From assembly GCF_002752675.1 (NCBI RefSeq), contig NZ_CP024608.1:6324001-6388000 (forward strand): DNA of 64,000 nt, in the 5' to 3' direction. This stretch comes from Massilia violaceinigra. GTDB lineage: Bacteria > Pseudomonadota > Gammaproteobacteria > Burkholderiales > Burkholderiaceae_D. Below, piece by piece: positions 7,909-15,955 of the stretch (its first letter is position 1; each line of letters begins with the position of its first letter). Under the pieces are notes generated by a model, which ran no database searches, was not told where the DNA came from, and saw only the letters and a list, made by a program, of their open reading frames with translations. A program made the translations under genes and the position numbers.

Positions 7909-10407
7909 TTATCGCTTGCTCTTGTTCGATTTGCTTGTTGATTTTGCTGCTGGTTTTGCGGAACGGCTCGGCGCCTTGCTGGCCGTCGAACCGGACTTGC
8001 TGCGTTTTGGCTTGCTGCCCGATGCTTCGGCGCCGACGCTCTCGTCGAGTTCGTAGCGCGATGGCGTATTACCCGCGCCGCCGCCCGACGTGCGGCCCGA
8101 CTTGCCCGACTTGGCCGGCTTGGCATCGAGCGCCTTGTGCGCGGCGCTTTTCGGCTTGCCCGCGCCGCTATCGGCCTGCACGCTGCTACCAGCGAGCACC
8201 AGGTCGATCTTGCGCGCTTCCAGATCGACGCGCGAGACTTGCACCGTCACGCGGTCGGTCAGCTGGTAGCGCTTGCCGGTGCGTTCGCCGCGCAGTTCGT
8301 GGCGCGCGTCGTCGTACTGGAAGTAATCGGTACCCAGTTCGGTGATGTGCACCAGGCCTTCGACGAACAGCGCGTCGAGCTGCACGAAGATGCCGAAGGT
8401 GGTCACGCCCGAGACCACGCCGGTGAATTCTTCACCGAGCTTGTCCTTGATGAAGTAGCACTTGAGCCAGGCTTCGACGTCGCGCGAGGCTTCGTCGGCG
8501 CGGCGCTCGTTGGCCGAGCAGTGCACGCCCAGGGCATCCCAGATGGTCAGGTCTTTTTCGTTCTTTTGCTTGCCGTCCGCCTTGTCCTTGGCCTGCTGCT
8601 TGCGCGCGGCGTTCGACACGGTCGAATTCAAACCGGTCAGGTCGATGCCCTTCGGCTCATATTTTTTACCGAGCAGGATCGCCTTGATGGCGCGGTGCGT
8701 CAGCAAGTCGGGATAGCGGCGGATCGGGCTGGTGAAGTGGGCATAGGCCTCGTACGCCAGGCCGAAGTGGCCGATATTGTCGGGGCTGTAGACCGCTTGC
8801 TGCATCGAACGCAGCAGCATGGTTTGCAGCAGCGACGCGTCCGGACGGTCCTTGATCTGCTTCATCAGTTCGGCGTAATCGTTGGCGGTCGGCTTGTCGC
8901 CGCCGTTCAGATTCAAGCCGACCTGCTTGAGGAAGGTGCGCACTTGCGTGAGCTTTTCCTTGGTCGGCGAAGCGTGGATGCGGTAGGTGCCCGGATGCTT
9001 GTGGCGGATCAGGAGGTCGGCCGCGCAGACGTTGGCGGCCAGCATGCATTCCTCGATCACCTTGTGCGCATCGTTGCGGGTGCGCGGAATGATCTTTTCG
9101 ATCTTGCCCAGCGCATTGCAGACGATATAGGTTTCGGTGGTTTCGAAGTCGATCGCACCGCGTACCTGGCGCGCCTTGTGCAGCGCGTGGTACACATCGT
9201 ACAGATTGAGCAGGTGCGGCACGATGGCCGGGCGGCGCGCCGCTTCGGGACCGGCGGTGTTGCCGAGGATATCGGCCACTTCGTTATAGGTCAGGCGCGC
9301 AGCCGAGTGGATCACGGCCGGATAGAACTGGTAAGCCTTGATCTCGCCCTTGTCCGAAATGACGGCGTCGCACACCAGCGTGAGGCGGTCGACGGCCGGG
9401 TTCAGCGAACACAGGCCGTTCGAGAGCTTCTCGGGCAGCATGGGAATCACGCGGCGCGGGAAATACACCGAAGTGCTGCGTTCGAGCGCATCGGCGTCGA
9501 GCGCATCGTTCGGCTTGACATAGTGGCTGACGTCGGCAATGGCCACGATCAGGCGGAAGCAGTTGGCCTTGCCGACCTTGACCGGCTCGCAGTACACCGC
9601 ATCGTCGAAGTCGCGCGCGTCTTCGCCGTCGATGGTGACCAGCGGCACATCGCGCAGGTCGACCCGGTCTTGCAGGTCGGCTTCGCGTACTTCGCCGGGC
9701 AGCTTGGCAGCCGATTTGAGCGCGGCGGCGGAAAAGATATGCGGCACGCCGAACTTGCGCACGGCAATTTCGATTTCCATGCCGGGATCGTCCAGGTCGC
9801 CGAGCACTTCGACCACGCGGCCGGCCGGCTGCTTGAAGCGCGACGGCTGCTCGCTCAGCTCGACGCTGACGATCTGCCCTGCCTTGGCCTTGCCCGGCGA
9901 ACCGGCAACCAGGATGTCCTGGCCGATGCGCTTGTCTTCGGGAGCGACGATCCAGACGCCGTTCTCGTTGAGCAGGCGGCCGATCACATGACTGTTTCCG
10001 CGCGTGACGACTTCGACGATGGTGCCTTCAAGGCGGCCGCGGCGATCGGTTCCTGTGACTTTGGCGAGTACACGGTCGCCATGCAGAACTTTCTGCATCT
10101 CTTTGTCGGACAGGAACAGGTCTTCGCCCGGTTCGTCGGGAATGACGAAGCCGAAACCGTCGCGGTGCGCGCTGACCTTACCGGCGATAAAGCCGGAATG
10201 GTCGGCCAGGGCGTAATTGCCATCGGCGTCGGCATGAATCTGGCCGTCGCGCTGCATGGCATTCAAGCGCCTGGTTAACACCTCCAGCGCGGCTGGCTTG
10301 ACCTTGAGCGTGCGCGCGATGGCTTCAAGATCAAGCGTCGTGCCCGCGTTGCGGAAAATGCCGAGAATGTCCTCGCGGCTGGGAATGGTATGAGTAATTT
10401 GGTTCAA
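7909..10407 (-). CDS. rnr: Ribonuclease R (3'-5' exoribonuclease)
   Basis: This 832-residue enzyme degrades structured RNA processively from the 3' end. Domains in order are an N-terminal winged helix (about 1-80), two cold-shock/OB domains (about 85-250), the RNB catalytic domain (about 265-590; DVPLVTIDGEDARDFDDAVYC and AIADVSHYV carry the metal-binding Asp residues), an S1 domain (about 640-725; EFTGVVSGVTTFGIFVQLD), and a long Lys/Ser/Ala-rich basic tail (about 740-832), as in betaproteobacterial RNase R. rlmB follows three bases later. The start at 10407 leaves the full winged-helix domain. Confidence 0.96.
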   Translation of the reverse strand: MNQITHTIPSREDILGIFRNAGTTLDLEAIARTLKVKPAALEVLTRRLNAMQRDGQIHADADGNYALADHSGFIAGKVSAHRDGFGFVIPDEPGEDLFLSDKEMQKVLHGDRVLAKVTGTDRRGRLEGTIVEVVTRGNSHVIGRLLNENGVWIVAPEDKRIGQDILVAGSPGKAKAGQIVSVELSEQPSRFKQPAGRVVEVLGDLDDPGMEIEIAVRKFGVPHIFSAAALKSAAKLPGEVREADLQDRVDLRDVPLVTIDGEDARDFDDAVYCEPVKVGKANCFRLIVAIADVSHYVKPNDALDADALERSTSVYFPRRVIPMLPEKLSNGLCSLNPAVDRLTLVCDAVISDKGEIKAYQFYPAVIHSAARLTYNEVADILGNTAGPEAARRPAIVPHLLNLYDVYHALHKARQVRGAIDFETTETYIVCNALGKIEKIIPRTRNDAHKVIEECMLAANVCAADLLIRHKHPGTYRIHASPTKEKLTQVRTFLKQVGLNLNGGDKPTANDYAELMKQIKDRPDASLLQTMLLRSMQQAVYSPDNIGHFGLAYEAYAHFTSPIRRYPDLLTHRAIKAILLGKKYEPKGIDLTGLNSTVSNAARKQQAKDKADGKQKNEKDLTIWDALGVHCSANERRADEASRDVEAWLKCYFIKDKLGEEFTGVVSGVTTFGIFVQLDALFVEGLVHITELGTDYFQYDDARHELRGERTGKRYQLTDRVTVQVSRVDLEARKIDLVLAGSSVQADSGAGKPKSAAHKALDAKPAKSGKSGRTSGGGAGNTPSRYELDESVGAEASGSKPKRSKSGSTASKAPSRSAKPAAKSTSKSNKSKR

Positions 10408-10762
10408 ATGGTTTTCTATATTTGTTTTTGGCAGCGCTCACGGGAAATGCCTGACCGGATAGCTGACACAGTGATTATTGACACGGTGATAGGCGTAGTG
10501 TAACGGAGTACGGTCCGATTCGCCTAACGAAGCGTGCTTTGAAAGATTCTTCGGCCAGGGCTGTGACATTTCCAAATCTTCGGCTATAATTTTGGTCTTT
10601 CGCGGAAACGTAACGTCGAGGCGGAAGAAAAAAGCAGCATATTCGCATGGTGTGGAGCAAAAAGAGTAACGAAAGTTAGTCTGGCGCAAAACTCCGAAAG
10701 CGAGTATGATAGCAGAAGTCGGCGGCAACGCCGGTTTGCAGTAAAGAAGCAGGCAACACAAT
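10408..10762. other. Intergenic region between rnr and the tRNA-Leu array
   Basis: This region of 355 bases has no supported gene. It must contain the leftward rnr promoter and the rightward tRNA promoter. A TATGAT hexamer at 10705-10710, about 50 bases before the first tRNA, is a possible -10, but no convincing -35 is seen at the right distance. Confidence 0.4.
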
Positions 10763-10847
10763 GCCCACGTGGCGGAATTGGTAGACGCGCATGGTTCAGG
10801 TCCATGTGCCGCGAGGTGTGGGGGTTCGAGTCCCTCCGTGGGCACCA
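10763..10847 (+). tRNA. tRNA-Leu (anticodon CAG), copy 1 of 3
   Basis: This 85-base tRNA has a complete cloverleaf: acceptor arm GCCCACG paired with CGTGGGC, an encoded CCA end, the anticodon stem CATGG/CCATG around loop TTCAGGT (anticodon CAG), a long class II variable arm, and T-loop GGTTCGAGTCC. It reads CUG codons, very frequent in this GC-rich genome. Confidence 0.97.
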
Positions 10848-10913
10848 CTCCATGGAAGAGTTTTTCCTAAGAGTACCAAGTAGCAAAGTAGTTGTTGTAG
10901 CAGCTGTATCAAT

Positions 10914-10998
10914 GCCCACGTGGCGGAATTGGTAGACGCGCATGGTTCAGGTCCATGTGCCGCGAGGTGTGGGGGTTCGAGTCCCTCCGTGGGCACCA
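10914..10998 (+). tRNA. tRNA-Leu (anticodon CAG), copy 2 of 3
   Basis: The sequence is the same 85 bases as copy 1, after a 66-base spacer. The two spacers share blocks such as AGAGTACCAAGTAG and TAGCTGTATCA, showing that the array arose by tandem duplication of a unit of about 151 bases. Confidence 0.97.
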
Positions 10999-11065
10999 CT
11001 CCCTGGAAGATGTTTTCCGAGAGTACCAAGTAGTCGGTAGTAACTGTTGTAGTAGCTGTATCAGT

Positions 11066-11150
11066 GCCCACGTGGCGGAATTGGTAGACGCGCATGGTTC
11101 AGGTCCATGTGCCGCGAGGTGTGGGGGTTCGAGTCCCTCCGTGGGCACCA
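11066..11150 (+). tRNA. tRNA-Leu (anticodon CAG), copy 3 of 3
   Basis: The third identical copy, after a 67-base spacer. It is followed within 75 bases by a strong terminator hairpin, so the three tRNAs probably form one transcript. Confidence 0.97.
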
Positions 11151-11188
11151 CTCTACCGGGTTAGCATATTCCCGCAAAATTCCACAAG

Positions 11189-11224
11189 CGCCGCAGTCCT
11201 TGCATAAAGGCTGCGGCGTTTTGC
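11189..11224 (+). terminator. Rho-independent terminator of the tRNA-Leu array
   Basis: CGCCGCAG and CTGCGGCG form a perfect stem, extended by CCTT/AAGG inside, followed by TTTT. It lies 38 bases after the last tRNA. Confidence 0.8.
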
Positions 11225-11276
11225 GTTGTGCGGCCGCTTTCATGCAGCGCACAGATGCTTCATTCAGAAAGACGCC

Positions 11277-12332
11277 ATGCGCTCTCGTTTTCTCGGCCCC
11301 CTGTTGGCCGTTGCCGTGTTTGCCTTGTCCGGCGCCGTGCGCGCCGACCCCGTCGACGATATCGTCAACGCCGAAATCGCGCGCCAGCAGATTCCCGGCG
11401 CCAGCATTGCCGTCATCAAGAACGGCCAAGTCATCAAGCAAGCCGGTTACGGCATGGCCAACCTGGAGCACCAGGTTGCCGTCACGCCCGACACCGTGTT
11501 CCAATCCGGCTCGGTCGGCAAGCAATTTACCGCCGCGCTGGTCTTGCTGCTGGCCGCGGACGGCAAACTGCGGCTCGACGATCCCATCTCGCGCCACCTT
11601 GCGGGCACGCCGCCGGCCTGGAAAAAGATCACGGTGCGCCATTTGCTCAATCACACCGCCGGCTTGCGCGATCCGGACGACATCCTCAAGATGAACCAGG
11701 ATTACACCGATACGCAGTTGCAACGCGCGGGCAGTACGCTGCCGCTGCAGTGGGCGCCGGGCACGAAATGGGCTTACAGTAATTTCGGCTACCAGTTGCT
11801 GGGCATCCTGTGCACCCGGGTTGGCGGCAAGTTTTACGGCGAGCAGCTGCGCGAGCGCATCTTTGCACCGGCGGGCATGCAGGCGCGCGTCATCAGCGAA
11901 CGCGACATCGTGCCGCACCGCGCCGCCGGCTATGACGTGGTCAAGGGCGAATTCAAGAACCAGCAATGGGTGTCGCCCACGCTCAACACCACCGCCGACG
12001 GGAGCTTGTACCTGACCGTGCGCGACCTGGCCAAGTGGCATATCGCGCTCGATGGCGACCAGCTGCTGGGCGCGGCAATCAAGCAAGCCATGTGGACGCC
12101 CCCCACGCTCAAGAATGGCAGCACGGTGCCCTATGGCTTCGGCTGGGAGACGTCGCCGACCCTGGAGCGGCGCTCGCTCTGGCACGATGGCGCGTGGCAG
12201 GGCTTTACCACGCAAGGCACGCGCTTCGTCGACGATGGCCTGGCGGTGGTGGTGCTGACCAACCGCTCGGAAGCGAATGTCGACAAGCTGCTCGAACTGG
12301 TCGCCGCACACTACCTGCGCGCGCCGCGCTGA
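11277..12332 (+). CDS. Serine hydrolase of the beta-lactamase (class C/PBP-like) family
   Basis: A 351-residue secreted protein: the ATG at 11277 gives a clean signal peptide (FLGPLLAVAVFALSGAVRA, cleavage before DPVDD). The catalytic triad motifs of the serine beta-lactamase/PBP4*-type fold are present: SVGK (S about residue 79, the SxxK motif), YSN (about 166), and HDG (about 302) in the place of KTG. Members hydrolyse peptides, esters or D-amino-acid substrates in the periplasm; true beta-lactamase activity is not implied. The gene follows the tRNA terminator and is probably transcribed alone or with the next gene 66 bases downstream. Confidence 0.88.
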   Translation: MRSRFLGPLLAVAVFALSGAVRADPVDDIVNAEIARQQIPGASIAVIKNGQVIKQAGYGMANLEHQVAVTPDTVFQSGSVGKQFTAALVLLLAADGKLRLDDPISRHLAGTPPAWKKITVRHLLNHTAGLRDPDDILKMNQDYTDTQLQRAGSTLPLQWAPGTKWAYSNFGYQLLGILCTRVGGKFYGEQLRERIFAPAGMQARVISERDIVPHRAAGYDVVKGEFKNQQWVSPTLNTTADGSLYLTVRDLAKWHIALDGDQLLGAAIKQAMWTPPTLKNGSTVPYGFGWETSPTLERRSLWHDGAWQGFTTQGTRFVDDGLAVVVLTNRSEANVDKLLELVAAHYLRAPR

Positions 12333-12398
12333 CATTTGCGCTGGCGGCGCGGCTTGACTACACTGACAGTCTGTCCGGATGCCATGGTCTGGGTCTGT

Positions 12399-13742
12399 AT
12401 GGTGAAGTCGCCGTCCGAAACCGAGTGCAGCAACGTCCCCGTTCCGCCGCCCGATGCGCGCGAGAGCGCCGAATTGCATGTCAACTACCGCGCCATGCTC
12501 GCGCGCTTGCCCGATAATGTCATCCTCATCGACGTGGCCAGCGGCTGCCTGGTCGATGCCAATCACGGTGCGTACGAGCTGTTCGGCATGAGCGAACAGA
12601 TGCTGCTGACGCGCGCATTCGTCGAATTGTGCCCGCCATGCCAGCCGGACGGGCAAGCGTCGGCGCAGCTGCTGGCCACGCAGATCGAACGCGCGCTGGC
12701 CGGCCAGGCGGTCCTGTTCGAGGCCCATTTTCTCCCCGCCGACGGGCGCGAGATGAGGTGCGAAGTGCGGCGGCTGCCGCTGCCGCCGCCGCACGCGCAC
12801 CTGGTGCACGCGCGCTTTGTCGACGTCACGCGCCGCGTTCTCGACGAGGAACTGCGGCGCGGCCAGAATCGCCTGCTCGACATGATCGCGCGCGGCGCCC
12901 CGCTCAAGGACATTCTCGACAGCCTGATGCTGCTGATCGAGCGCCAGTGCGACGGCGTGCTGTGCTCGGTGATGCTGCTCGACGACGACAGCGTGACGGT
13001 TCATCCGGCATCCGGCCCCAGCCTGCCGGCGGACTACCTGGCCGCGCTCGACGGCGCCATGATCGGGCCCAGCGCGGGTTCCTGCGGCACCGCCATCTAC
13101 CGCGGGGAAACGGTGATCGTCACCGACGTGATGAGCGCTCCCCTGTGGGACGATTACCGCGCGCTGATCGCGCCGCATGGCTTGCGGGCATGCTGGTCGA
13201 CCCCGATCCGCCTCGACCGGGACCGGATCCTCGGCTCCTTCACCATGTATTACCGCGATGTGCGCGCCCCCGGCCAGGACGAGCTGCGCCTGATCGGCGT
13301 GGCGACCCACCTGGCGGCGATTGCCATCGAACGCACGCGGCGCGAAGCGGAACTGTCCCGGCACCGCGACCACCTGCAGGAACTGGAAGTGCTGACCCAT
13401 CTGGTGGACAATTGCCTGGTGCATGCTTTTGCCGACGATGCGCGCGGCACCATCGTGATCGGCGCGAGCGCCGGGCCGGAGGCGAGCGTGGTCGTGTCGG
13501 TCGCCGACAATGGCGCCGGCATCGCCCCGCCGCTGCTGCCGCGCGTGTACGATCCCTTCGTTACCACCAGGCTCGGCTCGGGCGGATCGGGACTGGGACT
13601 GGGACTGCATGTGGTGCACAACATCGTCAGCGGCGTGCTGGGCGGCACCATCGAACTCGATAGCGAACTGGACAAAGGTTCCACCTTCCGCCTGCGCCTG
13701 CCTGTGATCGCACCCGCCATGAGCAGGCAGGACAGCGACTGA
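12399..13742 (+). CDS. PAS-GAF-HATPase protein lacking a DHp/His-box (degenerate sensor kinase)
   Basis: About 447 residues from the chosen ATG (another in-frame ATG is at 12384; neither has a convincing RBS). Order: PAS (about 15-140; DNVILIDVASGCLVDANHGAYELFGMS), GAF (about 155-310), a short linker, then HATPase_c with the N box (HLVDNCLVHAF), G1 (DNGAGI), F (YDPFVTT) and G2 (GSGLGLGLHVV) boxes. The usual dimerisation and phospho-acceptor helices are absent: the coiled coil SRHRDHLQELE runs directly into the N box, and there is no H box (HExxN/P). An in-frame loss of about 100-150 residues relative to a normal kinase is inferred. It may be an ATP-binding sensor without autophosphorylation, or a decayed gene. 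No response regulator is adjacent. Confidence 0.8.
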   Translation: MVKSPSETECSNVPVPPPDARESAELHVNYRAMLARLPDNVILIDVASGCLVDANHGAYELFGMSEQMLLTRAFVELCPPCQPDGQASAQLLATQIERALAGQAVLFEAHFLPADGREMRCEVRRLPLPPPHAHLVHARFVDVTRRVLDEELRRGQNRLLDMIARGAPLKDILDSLMLLIERQCDGVLCSVMLLDDDSVTVHPASGPSLPADYLAALDGAMIGPSAGSCGTAIYRGETVIVTDVMSAPLWDDYRALIAPHGLRACWSTPIRLDRDRILGSFTMYYRDVRAPGQDELRLIGVATHLAAIAIERTRREAELSRHRDHLQELEVLTHLVDNCLVHAFADDARGTIVIGASAGPEASVVVSVADNGAGIAPPLLPRVYDPFVTTRLGSGGSGLGLGLHVVHNIVSGVLGGTIELDSELDKGSTFRLRLPVIAPAMSRQDSD

Positions 13743-13806
13743 CGGCCGGGTCCGGCACGCGGCACGCTTGACTTGCGGCGCGAAGAGACTATGCTCGCTC
13801 TGGCAT

Positions 13807-14013
13807 ATGATAACTTTCCGCAAACTCGGTGTAACCGCCCTGCTCGCCTGCGCCTGCGCAGCGCTGCTTGCCGCGCCCGCACCCTGGTTCACCTGGCGCA
13901 GCAAGGCCGACGGCAAACTGGTCTGTCACCAGACGCCGCTCGGACCCGGCTGGGAAAAAGCCGGCGGCCCCTATCGAGATAGCCATTGCATGAAGTTGCT
14001 TATTGCTAAATAA
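13807..14013 (+). CDS. Small secreted or membrane-anchored protein of unknown function
   Basis: The 68-residue product begins with a signal-like segment (KLGVTALLACACAALLAAPAPWF) and ends with a short region holding two Cys (LVCHQTPLGPGWEKAGGPY and SHCMKLLIAK) that could form a disulfide in the periplasm. The start at 13807 is chosen because it puts the hydrophobic stretch at the N-terminus. It lies 64 bases after the sensor-like gene and 80 before the phasin gene. The family is not recognised. Confidence 0.55.
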   Translation: MITFRKLGVTALLACACAALLAAPAPWFTWRSKADGKLVCHQTPLGPGWEKAGGPYRDSHCMKLLIAK

Positions 14014-14093
14014 TAGCCAAATGATAGGTAAAAAAACACAGAGGAGAAGACTGAAAGCTGTCCGTTGCATCCATTCCAACTGAGGAGAAGTCA

Positions 14094-14639
14094 ATGTTTA
14101 CGAATCCCGAACAATTTGCATCCGCCACCAAGACGCTTTTTGAACTCCAGATGATGACCTTTAACGCCCTGACCAGCAAAGCGGTACAGGGCGTGGAACA
14201 GGTTGTCTCGCTGAACATGACGACTGCAAAAAATTCGGTGCAAGGCACCATGGCCATGGGCAAGGAAATGAGCCAGGCCAAGGACCCGAAAGCGGCGATG
14301 GACGTGGCGGCGGCCCACGCCAAGCCGATGGCGGGCGCGGTGGTGTACGGCGAACAGCTCAAGGTGATCATCGACGACATCCACAGCGAATTCACGCAGG
14401 CCGCCGATGCCCATATCGCCGAAGCCAAAAGCACCCTCACGGCGCTGATCTACGACGTGACGCAGAACGTCAAGCCCGGCAGCGAAAATGCGGTGGAAAT
14501 CATCAAGACCGCGATCGACAATGCGTTCCAGGGCTACGAACAGGTAACCAAGGCAACGCGCCAGGCGGTGCAGGTGGTGGAAGACCAGATTGCCAAGGCC
14601 ACCGCCCAGGTGGCGCCGGCGGAAAAGAACGCGGCGTAA
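14094..14639 (+). CDS. phaP: Phasin family protein (PHA granule-associated)
   Basis: This 181-residue, mostly helical, amphipathic protein begins MFTNPEQFASATKTLFELQMMTFNALTSKA, the typical start of betaproteobacterial phasins (phasin_2 family). Phasins coat polyhydroxyalkanoate granules in the cytoplasm and control their number and size. A good RBS (GAGGAG) precedes the ATG, and a strong terminator follows 25 bases after the stop, so this is a single-gene unit. The presence of a phasin implies that the organism stores PHB. Confidence 0.93.
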   Translation: MFTNPEQFASATKTLFELQMMTFNALTSKAVQGVEQVVSLNMTTAKNSVQGTMAMGKEMSQAKDPKAAMDVAAAHAKPMAGAVVYGEQLKVIIDDIHSEFTQAADAHIAEAKSTLTALIYDVTQNVKPGSENAVEIIKTAIDNAFQGYEQVTKATRQAVQVVEDQIAKATAQVAPAEKNAA

Positions 14640-14663
14640 CTAACCTCATTCCGGCCTGTCAAT

Positions 14664-14707
14664 AAAAAAACCGTCGTTGCCGCACTTGCGGTAACGACGG
14701 TTTTTTT
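14664..14707 (+). terminator. Strong rho-independent terminator after the phasin gene
   Basis: ACCGTCGTTGCCGCA and TGCGGTAACGACGGT form a near-perfect stem of about 14 bp flanked by an A-run and a run of seven T, so it can act on both strands. It separates the phasin gene from the small leftward ORF ending at 14721. Confidence 0.9.
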
Positions 14708-14720
14708 GTCCGGCAGCGCG

Positions 14721-14822
14721 TCAGGCCACAACGCCCCCGCATACCACCAAAACCAGCACCAGCAAGGTAATGCGCTTGCGTGTGGCGAGGCGGTCGACCG
14801 CCTTGTGTGCAAAATTTCTCAA
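14721..14822 (-). CDS. Candidate 33-residue single-membrane-span protein
   Basis: Read leftward, a TTG start follows AGGAGA with a spacing of six bases. The ORF encodes a basic amphipathic start (RNFAHKAVDRLATRKR) and then a single hydrophobic segment (ITLLVLVLVVCGGVVA), and stops just before the bidirectional terminator. The composition (positive N-terminus, one membrane span) and the terminator on its 3' side support a real small membrane protein. No family is recognised and the TTG start makes it uncertain. Confidence 0.4.
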   Translation of the reverse strand: MRNFAHKAVDRLATRKRITLLVLVLVVCGGVVA

Positions 14823-15079
14823 TGTGTTCTCCTGGTGGTGCCGCGCCCTGCGCCGCGGCATGTGCGTGCAAACACCATTATTGGATCAGCGACGCAACCA
14901 TCGGTTGCGCTTGATCAAGCCACTATTGGTTCCCTTCACAGTGTTGCAAAATCTGCCGACGTTTGATGCAGCTCAAAGGGCATGGCCGCTGGACCCGAAA
15001 GCACGACAAATATCAGAAGCATTCCGACCAGAATTGTTTCTAATCGGAATGTCCGTGTTCTCACCTCCAGGAGTTGTCC

Positions 15080-15853
15080 GTGTCCATTCCCGCCCAAAAC
15101 AGCAATTCCAACACCGTGTCCGACCAGCGCCTGAGCACCCGGCGGGCCTACGATATCGAGCAGCGAGCCTATGCCGCTGTCGGGCGCAGCTTCGCCGCCG
15201 GCAGCGAGGCAAGGAGCCGCCATCTGCGCATCGTCTTCGCCTCGGTGGCGGTGGTGACGATCATGATCCTGATTGCAATGCTGGCCATGCTCACCCAGGA
15301 AAACATCAGCTCGCCCCATGCGCTCAAGATCGCCGCCGCCGGCAAAGCCGCGCCCGAGCCGGCCAAGGGCAAGCCGGTGGTGATCATCGATGAAAAGGAC
15401 GATGCGCCCAAGCGGCCGGTGGTTGCCTCCGGGCCGATTCCACCGCTGGTACTGCTCACGCCCGCCGAGGCGCGCCCTGCCCCGGCGATGGTCCAGGCGC
15501 GGCCGGCCGCGGTGGTCAAAACGAGCGTCAAGGTACGCGAACGCGGCAAGCTGGCCGCCGCGACGCTCAAGCATGCCGCCTTGAAGGCGGGAAAAACGGC
15601 ACATCCGCAGGCCGCGAACAGCGTGGCGGCGCGCAAGGCCGCGCGCAAGACATCCGCACCAGCCCCGGTGAAGCGCAGGGTGTCGGCCTCCGCTGCCGCC
15701 AGCCCGGTGCAGCAAGCCCGGCATGCCGACACCGGTGCGCTCGACACCCTGTTCTCCTTCGCCAGCCTGCCGCGGCGCTACCTGGGCCAACCGGTGCCGG
15801 TGATGGCGTCCCGGCAGACGCTGTCGCGCCGGCACTACCTGAGCAAACCCTGA
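15080..15853 (+). CDS. Single-pass membrane protein with an Ala/Pro/Lys-rich periplasmic tail
   Basis: About 257 residues. The GTG at 15080 is chosen because CCAGGAG lies at the right distance; a TTG six bases upstream is too close to it. A soluble N-terminus of about 50 residues (VSDQRLSTRRAYDIEQRAYAAVGRSF) is followed by one transmembrane helix (about 52-75; IVFASVAVVTIMILIAMLAML). The rest is a low-complexity tail rich in Ala, Pro, Lys and Arg. Function unknown; the layout resembles envelope-spanning linker proteins. It precedes the LexA-box promoter of the FAN1 operon and is probably a separate unit. Confidence 0.6.
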   Translation: MSIPAQNSNSNTVSDQRLSTRRAYDIEQRAYAAVGRSFAAGSEARSRHLRIVFASVAVVTIMILIAMLAMLTQENISSPHALKIAAAGKAAPEPAKGKPVVIIDEKDDAPKRPVVASGPIPPLVLLTPAEARPAPAMVQARPAAVVKTSVKVRERGKLAAATLKHAALKAGKTAHPQAANSVAARKAARKTSAPAPVKRRVSASAAASPVQQARHADTGALDTLFSFASLPRRYLGQPVPVMASRQTLSRRHYLSKP

Positions 15854-15912
15854 AAACCACGGCCAGACGCACGCGAACCGATTTTGCTGGGGTTTGACGG
15901 TCACTGACGATA

Positions 15913-15932
15913 TACTGTACATAATTACAGGT
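15913..15932 (+). promoter_or_regulatory. LexA (SOS) box upstream of the FAN1-helicase operon
   Basis: The site contains CTGT-N8-ACAG (15915-15930) with an AT-rich centre and flanking TA/GT, a close match to the gammaproteobacterial/betaproteobacterial LexA consensus. It starts 43 bases before the nuclease ATG. A TTGACG at 15894-15899 with TACATA 18 bases later suggests that the box overlaps the -10, so LexA would block the promoter and DNA damage would release it. Confidence 0.75.
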
Positions 15933-15955
15933 ATCGGTCGATTGCCCGCAGTGCG

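Noticed and set aside
8137..10278. A 713-codon open frame on the strand opposite RNase R
   Set aside because: It mirrors rnr codon for codon (Asp/His/Val/Ala-rich composition), as expected from third-position GC in a high-GC gene; no RBS or family features.
11061..13916. A 951-codon open frame running antisense across the serine hydrolase and sensor genes and into a tRNA
   Set aside because: It covers two genes and part of a tRNA on the other strand, so it cannot be a real gene.
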